The notes: a model not told the origin generated them from the letters alone. A DNA stretch of 18,785 bases from DATCZS01 sp036525795 (GCA_036525795.1 DATCZS010000175.1:1-18785), one strand, 5' to 3'. Positions 7,877 to 15,265 are shown, counted from the first letter of the stretch. A program made the numbers and translations.

Positions 7877-8959
7877 CTAGCCGTTGACGGCGGGGATCAC
7901 ATCGCGGCCATAGGCCTCGATGGTCCCCTCCTGGTTGTCGTGCATCAGATAGACGCCGAAGTGATCGACCCCCATCGACTTCAGAAGACGAAGCTTTTCG
8001 ACGTGGGCCTCTGCCGGTCCGAGTATGCAGAACCGATCGACGATCTCGTCCGGCACGAAACTCGTCGACGGGTTGCCGGACCGGCCATGATGCTCGTAGT
8101 CATATCCCTCCCGGGCACGGATGTAATCGGTGAGAGCCTGGGGCACCGACGAGCCATCCTCCCCGTAGCGATTGACGAGATCTTGGACGTGATTGCCCAC
8201 CATGCCTCCGAACCAGCGGAGCTGTTCGCGCTGATCGGCGAGGTCGTCTCCTACGTAGGCCGGAGCCACGACGCAGATCTTCACCTCGTCCGGATCGCGC
8301 CCCGCCTCATGGGCCGCGGATCTGACGGCTCCCATCGTCCATTCGAGAATCTGTGGATCGGCGAGTTGAAGAATGAAACCATCCGCATGGTGGCCGATCG
8401 TCTTCAGCGCCCGGGGGCCGTAGCCCGCAACCCACATCGGGAGATGCCAACCACCTTGCGGGATCCACGGAATTCGAATCACGTTGTCGCCGTATGAGAC
8501 TTCACGTCCGGCGACGAGTCCTTTGATCACGTCCATGGCCTCGACCATCGTCGCCAGCGTGGTCGGTTCTTTGCCGATGTAGCGGACCGCCGAGTCCCCG
8601 CGCCCGATCCCGCAGATCGTTCGACCGTCGAACATCGAGTTCAGCGTGGCGAACAGCGACGCCAGGACAGTCCAGTCGCGGGTGGCGGGGTTGGTGACCA
8701 TCGGGCCGACCACCATTCTCTCGGTCGCGGCCAGGATCTGGGAGAAGATGACGAACGGCTCCTGCCAGAGGACGTGAGAGTCGAATGCCCATCCATGGGT
8801 GAACCCGTGCCGTTCGGCTGCCACCGCCAATTCGACGACCCGCGACGCGGGCGGGTTGGTCTGGATGACCACGCCGAAGTCCATCGTTGACGCGCCGGCG
8901 AGTCCGGGGTCGGGGTTGTCACTGGTCTGTCGATGGATCGACTCGGCTGAATCGGTCAT
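7877..8959 (-). CDS. LLM-class flavin/F420-dependent oxidoreductase (CPS_4043-like)
   Basis: This 360-residue protein belongs to the luciferase-like monooxygenase fold. It has MDFGVVIQTNPPASR near residue 26, GWAFDSHVLW, GPMVTNPATRDW, CGIGRGDSA and WVAGYGPRALK. These resemble the putative F420-dependent group related to methylene-tetrahydromethanopterin reductase, called the CPS_4043 family. The ATG at 8959 is preferred because AAAGGA lies 7 bases upstream; the internal Met at 26, the usual family start, has no ribosome site. It is the last gene of a minus-strand operon, 31 bases after the hydantoinase, which suggests a redox step in pyrimidine, hydantoin or related amide-ring metabolism. It could supply or use a dihydropyrimidine, or oxidise a degradation product. 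Cofactor choice (F420 or FMN) is not decided by the sequence. Confidence 0.85.
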   Translation of the reverse strand: MTDSAESIHRQTSDNPDPGLAGASTMDFGVVIQTNPPASRVVELAVAAERHGFTHGWAFDSHVLWQEPFVIFSQILAATERMVVGPMVTNPATRDWTVLASLFATLNSMFDGRTICGIGRGDSAVRYIGKEPTTLATMVEAMDVIKGLVAGREVSYGDNVIRIPWIPQGGWHLPMWVAGYGPRALKTIGHHADGFILQLADPQILEWTMGAVRSAAHEAGRDPDEVKICVVAPAYVGDDLADQREQLRWFGGMVGNHVQDLVNRYGEDGSSVPQALTDYIRAREGYDYEHHGRSGNPSTSFVPDEIVDRFCILGPAEAHVEKLRLLKSMGVDHFGVYLMHDNQEGTIEAYGRDVIPAVNG

Positions 8960-8990
8960 GGTGTCGTCCTTTCGCGCAGCGTCCGTTCGG

Positions 8991-10412
8991 TCAGATCAGG
9001 CATTGGGAGACGTCGCGCGCCAGGTACTTCCCGTCGCCGGGCTGACCGAGATAGCGGCCGTCCTCGATGAGGACCCTGCCTCGCGACAGCACCATCTCGA
9101 TCTTGCCTTCGACCTCCCTGCCTTCGTACGCGCTGTAGTCGACGTCCATGTGGTTGGAGTCCACGTTGATGGTCGTCGTGACGTTCGGATCGAAGATCAC
9201 GATGTCGGCATCCGAGCCCACCGCAATCGTCCCCTTCTGGGGGTAGAGGCCGAACATCTTGGCGGGGGTGGTGGCGCACACCTCGACGAAGCGCTCGAGC
9301 GACAGACGGCCCATTCCGACCGAACCGTGATAGATGAGCCGCATCCGCTCTTCTACCCCTGGCAGCCCGTTGGGAATCTTGGTGAAGTCTCCTTCTCCGA
9401 GCCGCTTCTGAACTCCCAGACGCGGGTGATCGTTCATGCAGAATGGACAGTGGTCAGTGGAGACGACCTGCAGATCATTGGTCGCCAGCGATCTCCACAG
9501 CGCGTCCTGGTGGCCTTCCTCCCAGTTGCGGACCGGCGTGGAACAGACGTACTTCGCCCCCTCGAATCCCGGCTCTGCCAGGTTGTTCCACCCAAGGAAC
9601 AGGTACTGCGGGCACGTCTCACCGAACACGTTGAGCCCGCGATCGCGGGCAATCGCGATCTCGGCGACCGCTTCTTTGGCGGACATGTGGACCACGTACA
9701 GTGGCGCCCCGGCGAGCTCGGCGTATGCAATGGCCCGGTGGGTCGCCTCGGCCTCGGTGACGGGTGGGCGCGTGATCGAGTGGTAGATCGGATCGGTCTC
9801 ACCCCTCTGCAGCGCCTGCTCGCGGAGTACATCGATGACGATGCCGTTCTCGGCGTGCATCATGATCATGCCGCCGTTCTCGGATGCCTTCTGCATCGCC
9901 CGGAAGATCTTGCCGTCGTCCGAATAGAGGACCCCCGGGTACGCCATGAACAGCTTGAAGCTGGTCACTCCCTCTCCCATGAGGATGTCCATCTCCTTCA
10001 GAGACTGGTCCGTGACGTCGGAGACGATCATGTGCATCCCGTAGTCGATGGCACAGCGGCCCTCCGCCTTGCGCATCCACGCTTCGTATCCATCCATCAT
10101 CGGTTCCCCGATGGTCTGCACCGCGAAGTCGATGATGGTGGTGGTACCGCCCCACGCCGCTGCCCTGGTGCCGGACTCGAAGTCGTCGGAGGCGTATGTC
10201 CCCCCGAAGGGAAGCTCCATGTGGGTGTGCACGTCGACACCGCCCGGCAGCACATACCGGTTGGTGGCGTCGATCACGCGGTCTGCGCCGGTCTCCCAGG
10301 GATGTGAACCGGGAGCGGCCAGTCCCACCACTTTCTCGCCGTCCACCAGGACATCGGCGTCAATGCGGCCGGCGTGGGTGACGACCGTGCCGTTCTTGAT
10401 GAGCGTCCGCAT
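8991..10412 (-). CDS. hydA: Dihydropyrimidinase / D-hydantoinase
   Basis: This 473-residue cyclic amidohydrolase has the full binuclear zinc set: VHTHME (His62, His64), SFKLFMAY with the carboxylated Lys153, MMHAENG (His186), VVHMS (His242) and STDHCPF (Asp320). It hydrolyses the ring amide of 5,6-dihydropyrimidines or hydantoins to N-carbamoyl amino acids. Length and motifs are those of an intact family member. A strong AGGAGG lies about 7 bases before the ATG. It sits between the beta-ureidopropionase-like gene (upstream, 137-base spacer) and the LLM oxidoreductase (downstream). The neighbour that cleaves N-carbamoyl-beta-alanine supports a dihydropyrimidinase role, but a D-hydantoinase cannot be excluded. 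Confidence 0.93.
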   Translation of the reverse strand: MRTLIKNGTVVTHAGRIDADVLVDGEKVVGLAAPGSHPWETGADRVIDATNRYVLPGGVDVHTHMELPFGGTYASDDFESGTRAAAWGGTTTIIDFAVQTIGEPMMDGYEAWMRKAEGRCAIDYGMHMIVSDVTDQSLKEMDILMGEGVTSFKLFMAYPGVLYSDDGKIFRAMQKASENGGMIMMHAENGIVIDVLREQALQRGETDPIYHSITRPPVTEAEATHRAIAYAELAGAPLYVVHMSAKEAVAEIAIARDRGLNVFGETCPQYLFLGWNNLAEPGFEGAKYVCSTPVRNWEEGHQDALWRSLATNDLQVVSTDHCPFCMNDHPRLGVQKRLGEGDFTKIPNGLPGVEERMRLIYHGSVGMGRLSLERFVEVCATTPAKMFGLYPQKGTIAVGSDADIVIFDPNVTTTINVDSNHMDVDYSAYEGREVEGKIEMVLSRGRVLIEDGRYLGQPGDGKYLARDVSQCLI

Positions 10413-10549
10413 GATCTGCCTCCTTCTGGGCGGTTGATCGGCTTCGCCTCCCAGACGCCAACCGCGCTGCGCCCGGAGCCGGATCTCTCCTCGGCTCGCC
10501 TACGGCCACCGCCGTCACCAGCGGGGTCAGAACCTTCAGAGCCGGGCGC
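10413..10549 (-). other. Intra-operon spacer with a 6-bp stem
   Basis: This 137-base spacer between the ureidopropionase-like and dihydropyrimidinase genes has no convincing ORF. GAGCCG (10476-10481) pairs with CGGCTC (10492-10497) around a 10-base loop. The AGGAGG ribosome site of the dihydropyrimidinase is at its downstream end. A secondary promoter or attenuator is possible but not shown. Confidence 0.3.
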
Positions 10550-11392
10550 TCACGGCTGGACGAGGTCGGTGTACGCCTCTGGCCGGCGGTCGCGATAGAA
10601 CGCCCAGGTCTTTCGCACCTCATCGATCAGGTCGAGGTCCAGATCGCGGACGACGAGTTCCTCGTCGGTGTCGGACGCCTGGTCACCGACGACCTGGCCT
10701 CGCGGATCCACGAAGTACGAAGACCCGTAGAAGTCGTTGTCCCCGTAGGGCTCCCTTCCGACCCGATTGATGGCTCCGATGAAGTACTCGTTGGCCACAG
10801 CCGCCGCCGGCTGCTCGAGGTTCCACAGGTACATGGACAGGCCCCGGCTCGTGGCCGACGGATTGAACACGATCTTGGCGCCGGCGAGTCCCAGGGCCCT
10901 CCACCCCTCGGGGAAATGGCGGTCGTAGCAGATGTACACCCCGATACGGCCCACGGCCGTGTCGAACACCGGGTATCCCATGTTGCCGGGTCGGAAGTAG
11001 AACTTCTCCCAGAATCCTCCTACGTGGGGGATGTGGGTCTTGCGGTACTTGCCCAGGTAGGTGCCGTCCGAATCGAGGACTGCGGCCGTGTTGTAGAAGA
11101 ACCCATCGTCTTCTTTCTCGTAGATGGGCACGACGAGCACCATCCCGGTCTCCTTGGCAACCTCGATCATCCTCTGGACGGTGGGGCCGTCCGGCACCTT
11201 TTCCGCCCCGTCCATATGGACGGTGTCCTGCACCTGACAGAAGTAGGCGTCGTTGAAGAGTTCCTGAAAACACATCACCTGTGCGCCCTGACTCGCAGCC
11301 TCACGAGCGAACGCGATGTGCTTTTCGATCATGGACTCCCGATCACCGGTCCACTCGGTTTGTACGACGGCGGCACGAACAACGTTGGCCAT
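10550..11392 (-). CDS. Nitrilase-superfamily N-carbamoyl amidohydrolase (beta-ureidopropionase-like)
   Basis: This 280-residue protein carries the nitrilase-fold triad Glu44 (CFQELF), Lys118 (GKYRKTH) and Cys155 (YICYDRHFPE). The stretch HVGGFWEKFYFRPGN is typical of beta-ureidopropionases and N-carbamoyl-putrescine/amino-acid amidases. It would hydrolyse an N-carbamoyl amino acid to the amino acid, CO2 and ammonia. The start is the ATG at 11392, with GGAGGA 6 bases upstream; an in-frame GTG 6 bases earlier directly abuts that ribosome site. It is the first gene of the operon that continues with the dihydropyrimidinase and LLM oxidoreductase, so it probably handles the dihydropyrimidinase product. 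A different N-carbamoyl substrate is possible. Confidence 0.9.
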   Translation of the reverse strand: MANVVRAAVVQTEWTGDRESMIEKHIAFAREAASQGAQVMCFQELFNDAYFCQVQDTVHMDGAEKVPDGPTVQRMIEVAKETGMVLVVPIYEKEDDGFFYNTAAVLDSDGTYLGKYRKTHIPHVGGFWEKFYFRPGNMGYPVFDTAVGRIGVYICYDRHFPEGWRALGLAGAKIVFNPSATSRGLSMYLWNLEQPAAAVANEYFIGAINRVGREPYGDNDFYGSSYFVDPRGQVVGDQASDTDEELVVRDLDLDLIDEVRKTWAFYRDRRPEAYTDLVQP

Positions 11393-11415
11393 GAACACTC
11401 CTCCAAGACCTGAAT

Positions 11416-11429
11416 ACGGACCCTAGTCC
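11416..11429. promoter_or_regulatory. Inverted repeat upstream of the pyrimidine operon
   Basis: CGGAC-CCTA-GTCCG is an imperfect-length operator-like inverted repeat (5-bp arms, 4-base spacer) 24-37 bases upstream of the ATG at 11392. This is where a repressor of the ureidopropionase/hydantoinase/LLM operon could bind. Short arms occur often by chance in such GC-rich DNA. Confidence 0.22.
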
Positions 11430-11494
11430 GAGCACGTTCCGCACGGATGACGAATGCCGTATCGATCGCCCTGGCGGTACCTCGCCGCACTCAC

Positions 11495-11718
11495 CCGGCC
11501 GCTTGCATGAGACGCCCGGACACCCCCCAGGACGGGAAGGCCTTGCCGTGGGGGCCAACGGCCTCCACTACAACGAGGACTCGATCCTCGGCGGGCACCG
11601 CGGACGGGAGTCGGGACCGAGCCCCCAGACCTTGGCGAAGCAGGCTCCGCGACCGATGAGGTCCGCCACCGCACGCCTCGCCTCGACGGGCGAGGCGACT
11701 TCGAGGTTGTGCGGTACC
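11495..11718 (-). pseudogene. Frameshifted amidohydrolase-like remnant
   Basis: No intact ORF covers this stretch, but the minus strand encodes two adjacent fragments in different frames. The first reads EVASPVEARRAVADLIGRGA, then FAKVWGLGPDSRPRCPP. The second reads PAEDRVLVVVEAVGPHGK and stops soon after. In order and spacing they resemble the segment of metal-dependent amidohydrolases with 'speeaRraV..L...Ga.fiKvw' followed by 'PPe....vvdeAHahGk'. The N-terminal metal site and the C-terminal part are absent. It lies in the same orientation as, and immediately upstream of, the pyrimidine operon. Family assignment rests on pattern recognition only. This remnant occupies most of the 326-base gap between the operon and the membrane protein gene. 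Confidence 0.4.
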
Positions 11719-12378
11719 TCAGCTTTCGGGCGAGGGTCGCCTCCCGATGCGGTCCAGTGCCGTTGACGACCACGCCACCCCGGCGGCGAACACCACGGTG
11801 AGCCCGATCGTCAACAGCGCGAACTCGCCGAAGACGACGAACAACGTCGAAGAGGACTCCACCAGACCGAGGAAGGCGAACTGGTGTCCCAGCAGGAAGA
11901 CCAGGAGGACCTGCGTGACGAGTATCGGTAGCAGCGCTCCTCGGCGTCGACCGAAGGACATCCAGACCACGGCGGTCCCCACCACCATCGCCCCGATCAT
12001 CAGCGGTATCGACGGCGGCAGGAGCCGATCGAACGCGTCGTCGGCCACCATCAGCTCCGCCATCGTGAACCGGGGGCTCAGCACGAGCAGTGACACAGCA
12101 CCGAGCGCGATCATCTCGGCCGAAAGGAGGATGGCGTAGCGAAACCAGCCCGCAGGGGAGTGCTGAGCCACTCCGCGGTGATAGCTCCATGCGATGGACG
12201 CGCCGCACAATGCTCCGGCCAGCACCATCGGACCGACGTTGAACCAGATGTCGGAGATGAACACGTCGTGGATCACCGTGAAACCGAGCACGACCACGAC
12301 GCCGGAAAAGGCGCCGAGTACGACAAACGATGGACCCCCGTTCGAGGCGGCGCCGGGAACCGTGTCTGCGTCGGCCAC
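11719..12378 (-). CDS. Unrecognised multi-pass membrane protein
   Basis: I do not recognise the family. From the GTG at 12378 the product has 219 residues. About six or seven hydrophobic segments are visible, beginning SFVVLGAFSGVVVVLGF, then FNVGPMVLAGALCGASIAW, AILLSAEMIALGAVSLLVL, IPLMIGAMVVGTAVVW, LLPILVTQVLLVFLLGH and LFVVFGEFALLTIGLTVVF. It is therefore an integral membrane protein, perhaps 6-7 TM helices with the N-terminus short and polar. The frame is open further upstream to an ATG at 12546, but that part is antisense to the integrase remnant and reads as low-complexity Arg-rich sequence, so the GTG is preferred; it has no clear ribosome site. The gene may be a passenger of a former integrated element. 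Confidence 0.6.
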   Translation of the reverse strand: MADADTVPGAASNGGPSFVVLGAFSGVVVVLGFTVIHDVFISDIWFNVGPMVLAGALCGASIAWSYHRGVAQHSPAGWFRYAILLSAEMIALGAVSLLVLSPRFTMAELMVADDAFDRLLPPSIPLMIGAMVVGTAVVWMSFGRRRGALLPILVTQVLLVFLLGHQFAFLGLVESSSTLFVVFGEFALLTIGLTVVFAAGVAWSSTALDRIGRRPSPES

Positions 12379-12407
12379 GGAGTCGAGGGTATCGAAGAGG
12401 TAGCTGT

Positions 12408-12584
12408 CGGTGGACGATTCGGCACAGTCACGCGACCGCGAAGCTCGCAGCCGGAGTTCACCCGAAGGTTGCGCAAGAACGACGAGGACACGCGTCCGCA
12501 ACGTCCACGATGGACCGATACAGCGCCGTCTCTGCCGGGGATGCAAGGCAGCCCAACCGACCGCCCGTCCGACCCACTAGGTGA
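12408..12584 (+). pseudogene. Tyrosine recombinase (integrase) C-terminal remnant
   Basis: The frame ending at the TGA of 12582-12584 reads IRHSHATAKLAAGVHPKV, then AQERRGHASA and TMDRYSAV. This is the hallmark C-terminal catalytic segment of phage/ICE tyrosine recombinases: the box II Arg in (DL)RHxHAT, the GH of LGHxS, and the nucleophilic Tyr in a T.D.Y..V context. The upstream box I Arg, core and arm-binding domains are missing, and no start codon makes sense, so it is a fragment. Its 3' end points at, and lies 88 bases from, the 3' end of tRNA-Arg(ACG), the usual integrase-attachment site arrangement. It is antisense to the upstream extension of the membrane protein ORF. Confidence 0.8.
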
Positions 12585-12600
12585 CAGATAGGTGACACGG

Positions 12601-12626
12601 CCAGGGATCACGACCAGGGGTCACGA
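12601..12626. repeat. 13-base tandem repeat x2
   Basis: CCAGGGATCACGA is followed directly by CCAGGGGTCACGA (one mismatch). Just before it, AGGTGACA occurs twice (12579-12586 and 12590-12597) with a 3-base spacer. These repeats lie between the integrase remnant and the tRNA-Arg terminator, where arm-type integrase binding sites would be expected. That role is inferred. Confidence 0.5.
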
Positions 12627-12639
12627 CCGGACCAGACGA

Positions 12640-12669
12640 GAGAATCCCCCGCAACCACGGGGGATTCTC
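12640..12669 (-). terminator. 12-bp perfect hairpin downstream of tRNA-Arg
   Basis: GAGAATCCCCCG (12640-12651) pairs perfectly with CGGGGGATTCTC (12658-12669) around a CAACCA loop, 3 bases past the tRNA 3' end. It is the probable terminator of tRNA-Arg on the minus strand, though it lacks a strong U-tract. Confidence 0.7.
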
Positions 12670-12672
12670 CAG

Positions 12673-13106
<434 letters not shown>

Positions 13107-13157
13107 CGGATCGTCCACCCACGACCGTGGGAAGACGTCACACAGTACCCGATGCCA

Positions 13158-13988
13158 TCACTCTCTGGCCAAGACGATCGCCACCGCCACCAGGGCGATG
13201 CCCACCAGTTCGGAGACAGTGGGCCGCTGGGCGAGCACCGCAAACCCCACCACGGTGGCAGTCAGCGGAAGCAGCGATTGGAGCAGGGCGAAACGGGCCC
13301 GATCGATGCGGGCGAGCACCGCCTGGTCGATTCCATACGGGATGGCGTTCGACAGAAGGCCTGTGGCGAGTGCCGCCAGGATCAACAGCGGCCGGGTGCC
13401 GAGCGCCCCGAGACCGCCTGCCGTGAATGGGGCGATCACGAGCGCCCCGACCGCCATGCCCACCCCGAGCCCATCGACGCCGGCGCCGGACATCGCCACC
13501 CTGTGGCCCACCACGATGTAGCCCGCCCAGAACACGCCTGCCAGCAGGGCGAACCCGAAGCCTGCCGCCGATCCCTCCGGTGTGACCCCGACCAGCACCG
13601 CCACCCCGATGGCCGCCAGTCCGAGCCCGCTCGCCGTTCGCACGCTTCGCGCCCCGACCGCGGCGACGGCCACCGGGCCGAGGAACTCCACCGCCACGGC
13701 ATTTCCGAGCGGAAGGCGATCGATGGCGAGATAGAAGCTCAGGTTCATCAGCGCCAGCACGGTCCCGAACACCGCCGCTGCACCCAGAGTCTCCCGCGAC
13801 CACGGCCGAGACCACGAGCGGCGTGCGACCACGATGATCATGGCGGCACCCACCACCCGGAGAAGCGCCACGGTTCCGGCGGCGACATACTCGAACAACA
13901 CCACCGCGATGGCGGCGCCCGCATACTGGCTTATCGCACCGATCGCAAAGAACGGCTCGGGCGGAACCCTGTCCAGTCGAGACGTCAT
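13158..13988 (-). CDS. EamA/DMT-superfamily exporter, RhtA-like
   Basis: This 276-residue protein has about ten hydrophobic helices and the two-repeat layout of drug/metabolite transporters. NLSFYLAIDRLPLGNAVAVEFLGPVAVA in the first repeat, here given as NLSFYLAIDRLPLG followed by AVEFLGP, closely resembles the threonine/homoserine exporter RhtA subgroup. It would sit in the cytoplasmic membrane and export amino acids or related small molecules; the substrate is inferred by resemblance only. The ATG at 13988 has only a weak GAAGG about 15-20 bases upstream. It lies between tRNA-Ser genes, so it may be an insertion within the tRNA block or an old neighbour. The next gene is divergent. Confidence 0.85.
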   Translation of the reverse strand: MTSRLDRVPPEPFFAIGAISQYAGAAIAVVLFEYVAAGTVALLRVVGAAMIIVVARRSWSRPWSRETLGAAAVFGTVLALMNLSFYLAIDRLPLGNAVAVEFLGPVAVAAVGARSVRTASGLGLAAIGVAVLVGVTPEGSAAGFGFALLAGVFWAGYIVVGHRVAMSGAGVDGLGVGMAVGALVIAPFTAGGLGALGTRPLLILAALATGLLSNAIPYGIDQAVLARIDRARFALLQSLLPLTATVVGFAVLAQRPTVSELVGIALVAVAIVLARE

Positions 13989-14087
13989 GGAGTCGCGACC
14001 CTACCTTCGCCGGATTCGACGTCAGGCCGGTGTAGCCGACGCCGTATGGTGAAGCGAATAGATCTGCCGGCCGATACGTTGTCATAG

Positions 14088-14162
14088 ATGCCTCAGGTGC
14101 TCACGCATTCGCAGGAGCCCGAGGGGCGTGTCTCGATGACCGACGAGGAGATCATCCGATGA
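14088..14162 (+). CDS. Possible 24-residue leader peptide coupled to the DUF1269-like gene
   Basis: An ATG at 14088 opens a 24-codon frame ending MTDEEIIR and TGA at 14160-14162. The stop overlaps the ATG of the next gene as ATGA. A shorter version could start at 14136. The overlap and the acidic C-terminus, which encodes the GAGGAG ribosome site of the next gene, permit translational coupling. Such a short ORF could equally be chance. Confidence 0.25.
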   Translation: MPQVLTHSQEPEGRVSMTDEEIIR

Positions 14163-14704
14163 GCGACATGTTCAGATCTCGCAACCCTTTCCCCACCGAC
14201 CCCGCAGACGTCATCGCCATCGAGTTCGACGACCCCCTGCTGGCCCAGGAGGCGCTGCTCGCCGCCACCCGGCTGTCCAGACGAGGCTCCCTCGAATTGG
14301 CCGACGCCGTGATCGTCAACAAGACCAAGGGCAAGACCCGTATCACCCAGACCAAGGAGATGGCTCCCAGTCAGGCGGCCTGGATGGGCAGCTGGATGGC
14401 AGGTATCACCGGCCTCCTCCTGGCGGGCACCACCGGGTGGCTGGTGGGGATCGCCGTGGGCGGGCTGGCCGGTTGGTTCTGGGCGCAGCGCCGCGACATC
14501 GGGATCCCCAACCGCTGGCTCGACGAGGTGGGGAGACGCCTGCGCCCTGAGCACTCGGCCACGGTGGTGATGCTCCCGAGATTCCACCGCGCCCACCTGC
14601 TCGCCGAGCTGCGCCGGTTCCGCGGGAGGTTGATGTATTCGACCCTCCCCGGGGTCGAAGCCGAGGCAATCGAAGAGGCGCTCGAAGGCCAGGGCTGGGT
14701 CTGA
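14159..14704 (+). CDS. DUF1269-like membrane protein of unknown function
   Basis: The 181-residue product begins with a soluble ferredoxin-like stretch (DVIAIEFDDPLLAQEALLAA, then VIVNKTKGKTRITQT), as in DUF1269 proteins. A Gly-rich hydrophobic hairpin follows at about residues 74-108 (WMAGITGLLLAGTTGWLVG, AVGGLAGWFW) with glycine-zipper spacing. A C-terminal soluble part ends EALEGQGWV. The function of this family is not established. GAGGAG lies 8 bases before the ATG at 14159; a second in-frame ATG is at 14168. It is a lone plus-strand gene between minus-strand tRNA genes and is divergent from the EamA exporter. Confidence 0.75.
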   Translation: MSDMFRSRNPFPTDPADVIAIEFDDPLLAQEALLAATRLSRRGSLELADAVIVNKTKGKTRITQTKEMAPSQAAWMGSWMAGITGLLLAGTTGWLVGIAVGGLAGWFWAQRRDIGIPNRWLDEVGRRLRPEHSATVVMLPRFHRAHLLAELRRFRGRLMYSTLPGVEAEAIEEALEGQGWV

Positions 14705-14768
14705 ATCGGACATCCGATCCCACAGACCGGACATCTGGGGACTGGCTGTTCGCCGATCGCTGACGGCT

Positions 14769-14794
14769 GAGTCCCGGCTCGAGAGCCGGGACTC
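14769..14794. terminator. 12-bp hairpin downstream of tRNA-Ser(TGA)
   Basis: GAGTCCCGGCTC (14769-14780) pairs perfectly with GAGCCGGGACTC (14783-14794). It is 3 bases past the tRNA-Ser(TGA) 3' end on the minus strand and 64 bases past the DUF1269-like stop on the plus strand. It may act for both directions. Confidence 0.65.
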
Positions 14795-14797
14795 CGG

Positions 14798-14885
14798 CGG
14801 AGGGAGTGGGATTTGAACCCACGGAACCCGTGAAGGGTTCAACGGTTTTCAAGACCGTCACCTTCGACCGCTCGGTCATCCCTCC
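14798..14885 (-). tRNA. tRNA-Ser (anticodon TGA)
   Basis: This 88-base type II tRNA has acceptor GGAGGGA/TCCCTCC with discriminator G. The anticodon stem ACGGT/ACCGT holds anticodon TGA (plus-strand 14849-14851). The long variable arm is GAACCC/GGGTTC, and the T arm is GTGGG TTCAAAT CCCAC. It reads UCA and other UCN codons by wobble. Confidence 0.96.
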
Positions 14886-14948
14886 TTCGACCCGCCTGCC
14901 GGCAGCTCGAGCCATGTAGCCGAACGCCGACAGCTGATGGCCGATGGC

Positions 14949-14977
14949 GGCTATCCGGTTCACCGAACCGGATAGCC
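14949..14977 (-). terminator. 13-bp hairpin downstream of tRNA-Ser(CGA)
   Basis: GGCTATCCGGTTC (14949-14961) pairs perfectly with GAACCGGATAGCC (14965-14977) around a 3-base loop, 3 bases past the tRNA-Ser(CGA) 3' end. It is the probable terminator of that gene, between tandem serine tRNAs. Confidence 0.7.
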
Positions 14978-14980
14978 TGG

Positions 14981-15069
14981 CGGAGGGGGAGGGATTCGAA
15001 CCCTCGAAGAGCGAACGCCCTTACGGCATTTCGAGTGCCGCGCACTAGACCGGACTATGCGACCCCTCC
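14981..15069 (-). tRNA. tRNA-Ser (anticodon CGA)
   Basis: This 89-base type II tRNA has acceptor GGAGGGG/CCCCTCC with discriminator G. The anticodon stem CGGCA/TGCCG holds anticodon CGA (plus-strand 15031-15033). It has a long variable arm and the T arm GAGGG TTCGAAT CCCTC. It reads UCG, a favoured serine codon in high-GC genomes. Confidence 0.96.
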
Positions 15070-15140
15070 GGGCCACTCGGTACGACGACCGACCGACCGG
15101 GAGGCTACCCCCAAGCCCGAGCGACGGCCAACGCACGAGG

Positions 15141-15170
15141 TTCCCCGGGTCACCGAAGATGGCCCGGGAA
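15141..15170 (-). terminator. Hairpin downstream of tRNA-Ser(GGA)
   Basis: TTCCCCGGG (15141-15149) pairs with CCCGGGAA (15163-15170) with one bulged base and a 13-base loop. It lies 4 bases past the tRNA-Ser(GGA) 3' end on the minus strand. Confidence 0.5.
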
Positions 15171-15174
15171 GCGG

Positions 15175-15265
15175 CGGAGGGAGAGGGATTTGAACCCTCG
15201 AGGGGGCGCAAACCCCCAACGGCATTTCCAGTGCCGCGCACTAGACCAGACTATGCGATCCCTCC
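15175..15265 (-). tRNA. tRNA-Ser (anticodon GGA)
   Basis: This 91-base type II tRNA has acceptor GGAGGGA/TCCCTCC with discriminator G. The anticodon stem CGGCA/TGCCG holds anticodon GGA (plus-strand 15227-15229). The long variable arm is GGGGG/CCCCC, and the T arm is GAGGG TTCAAAT CCCTC. Its D arm and anticodon stem are nearly identical to tRNA-Ser(CGA), suggesting duplication. It is divergent from tadA across a 76-base gap. Confidence 0.96.

Noticed and set aside
7286..8497. 403-codon plus-strand open frame
   Set aside because: Runs across the end of the VOC gene and antisense to the LLM oxidoreductase; composition is that of a shadow.
8799..10307. 502-codon plus-strand open frame
   Set aside because: Antisense to the hydantoinase and the LLM start; both of those have complete active-site motifs and ribosome sites.
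11423..12208. 261-codon minus-strand frame overlapping the membrane protein
   Set aside because: Arg-rich translation; the competing frame has regular transmembrane segments. Only its lower part overlaps the proposed amidohydrolase remnant, in a different frame.
12379..12546. Upstream extension of the membrane protein to the ATG at 12546
   Set aside because: The added 56 residues are Arg-rich and antisense to the integrase remnant, so a GTG start at 12378 is more plausible.
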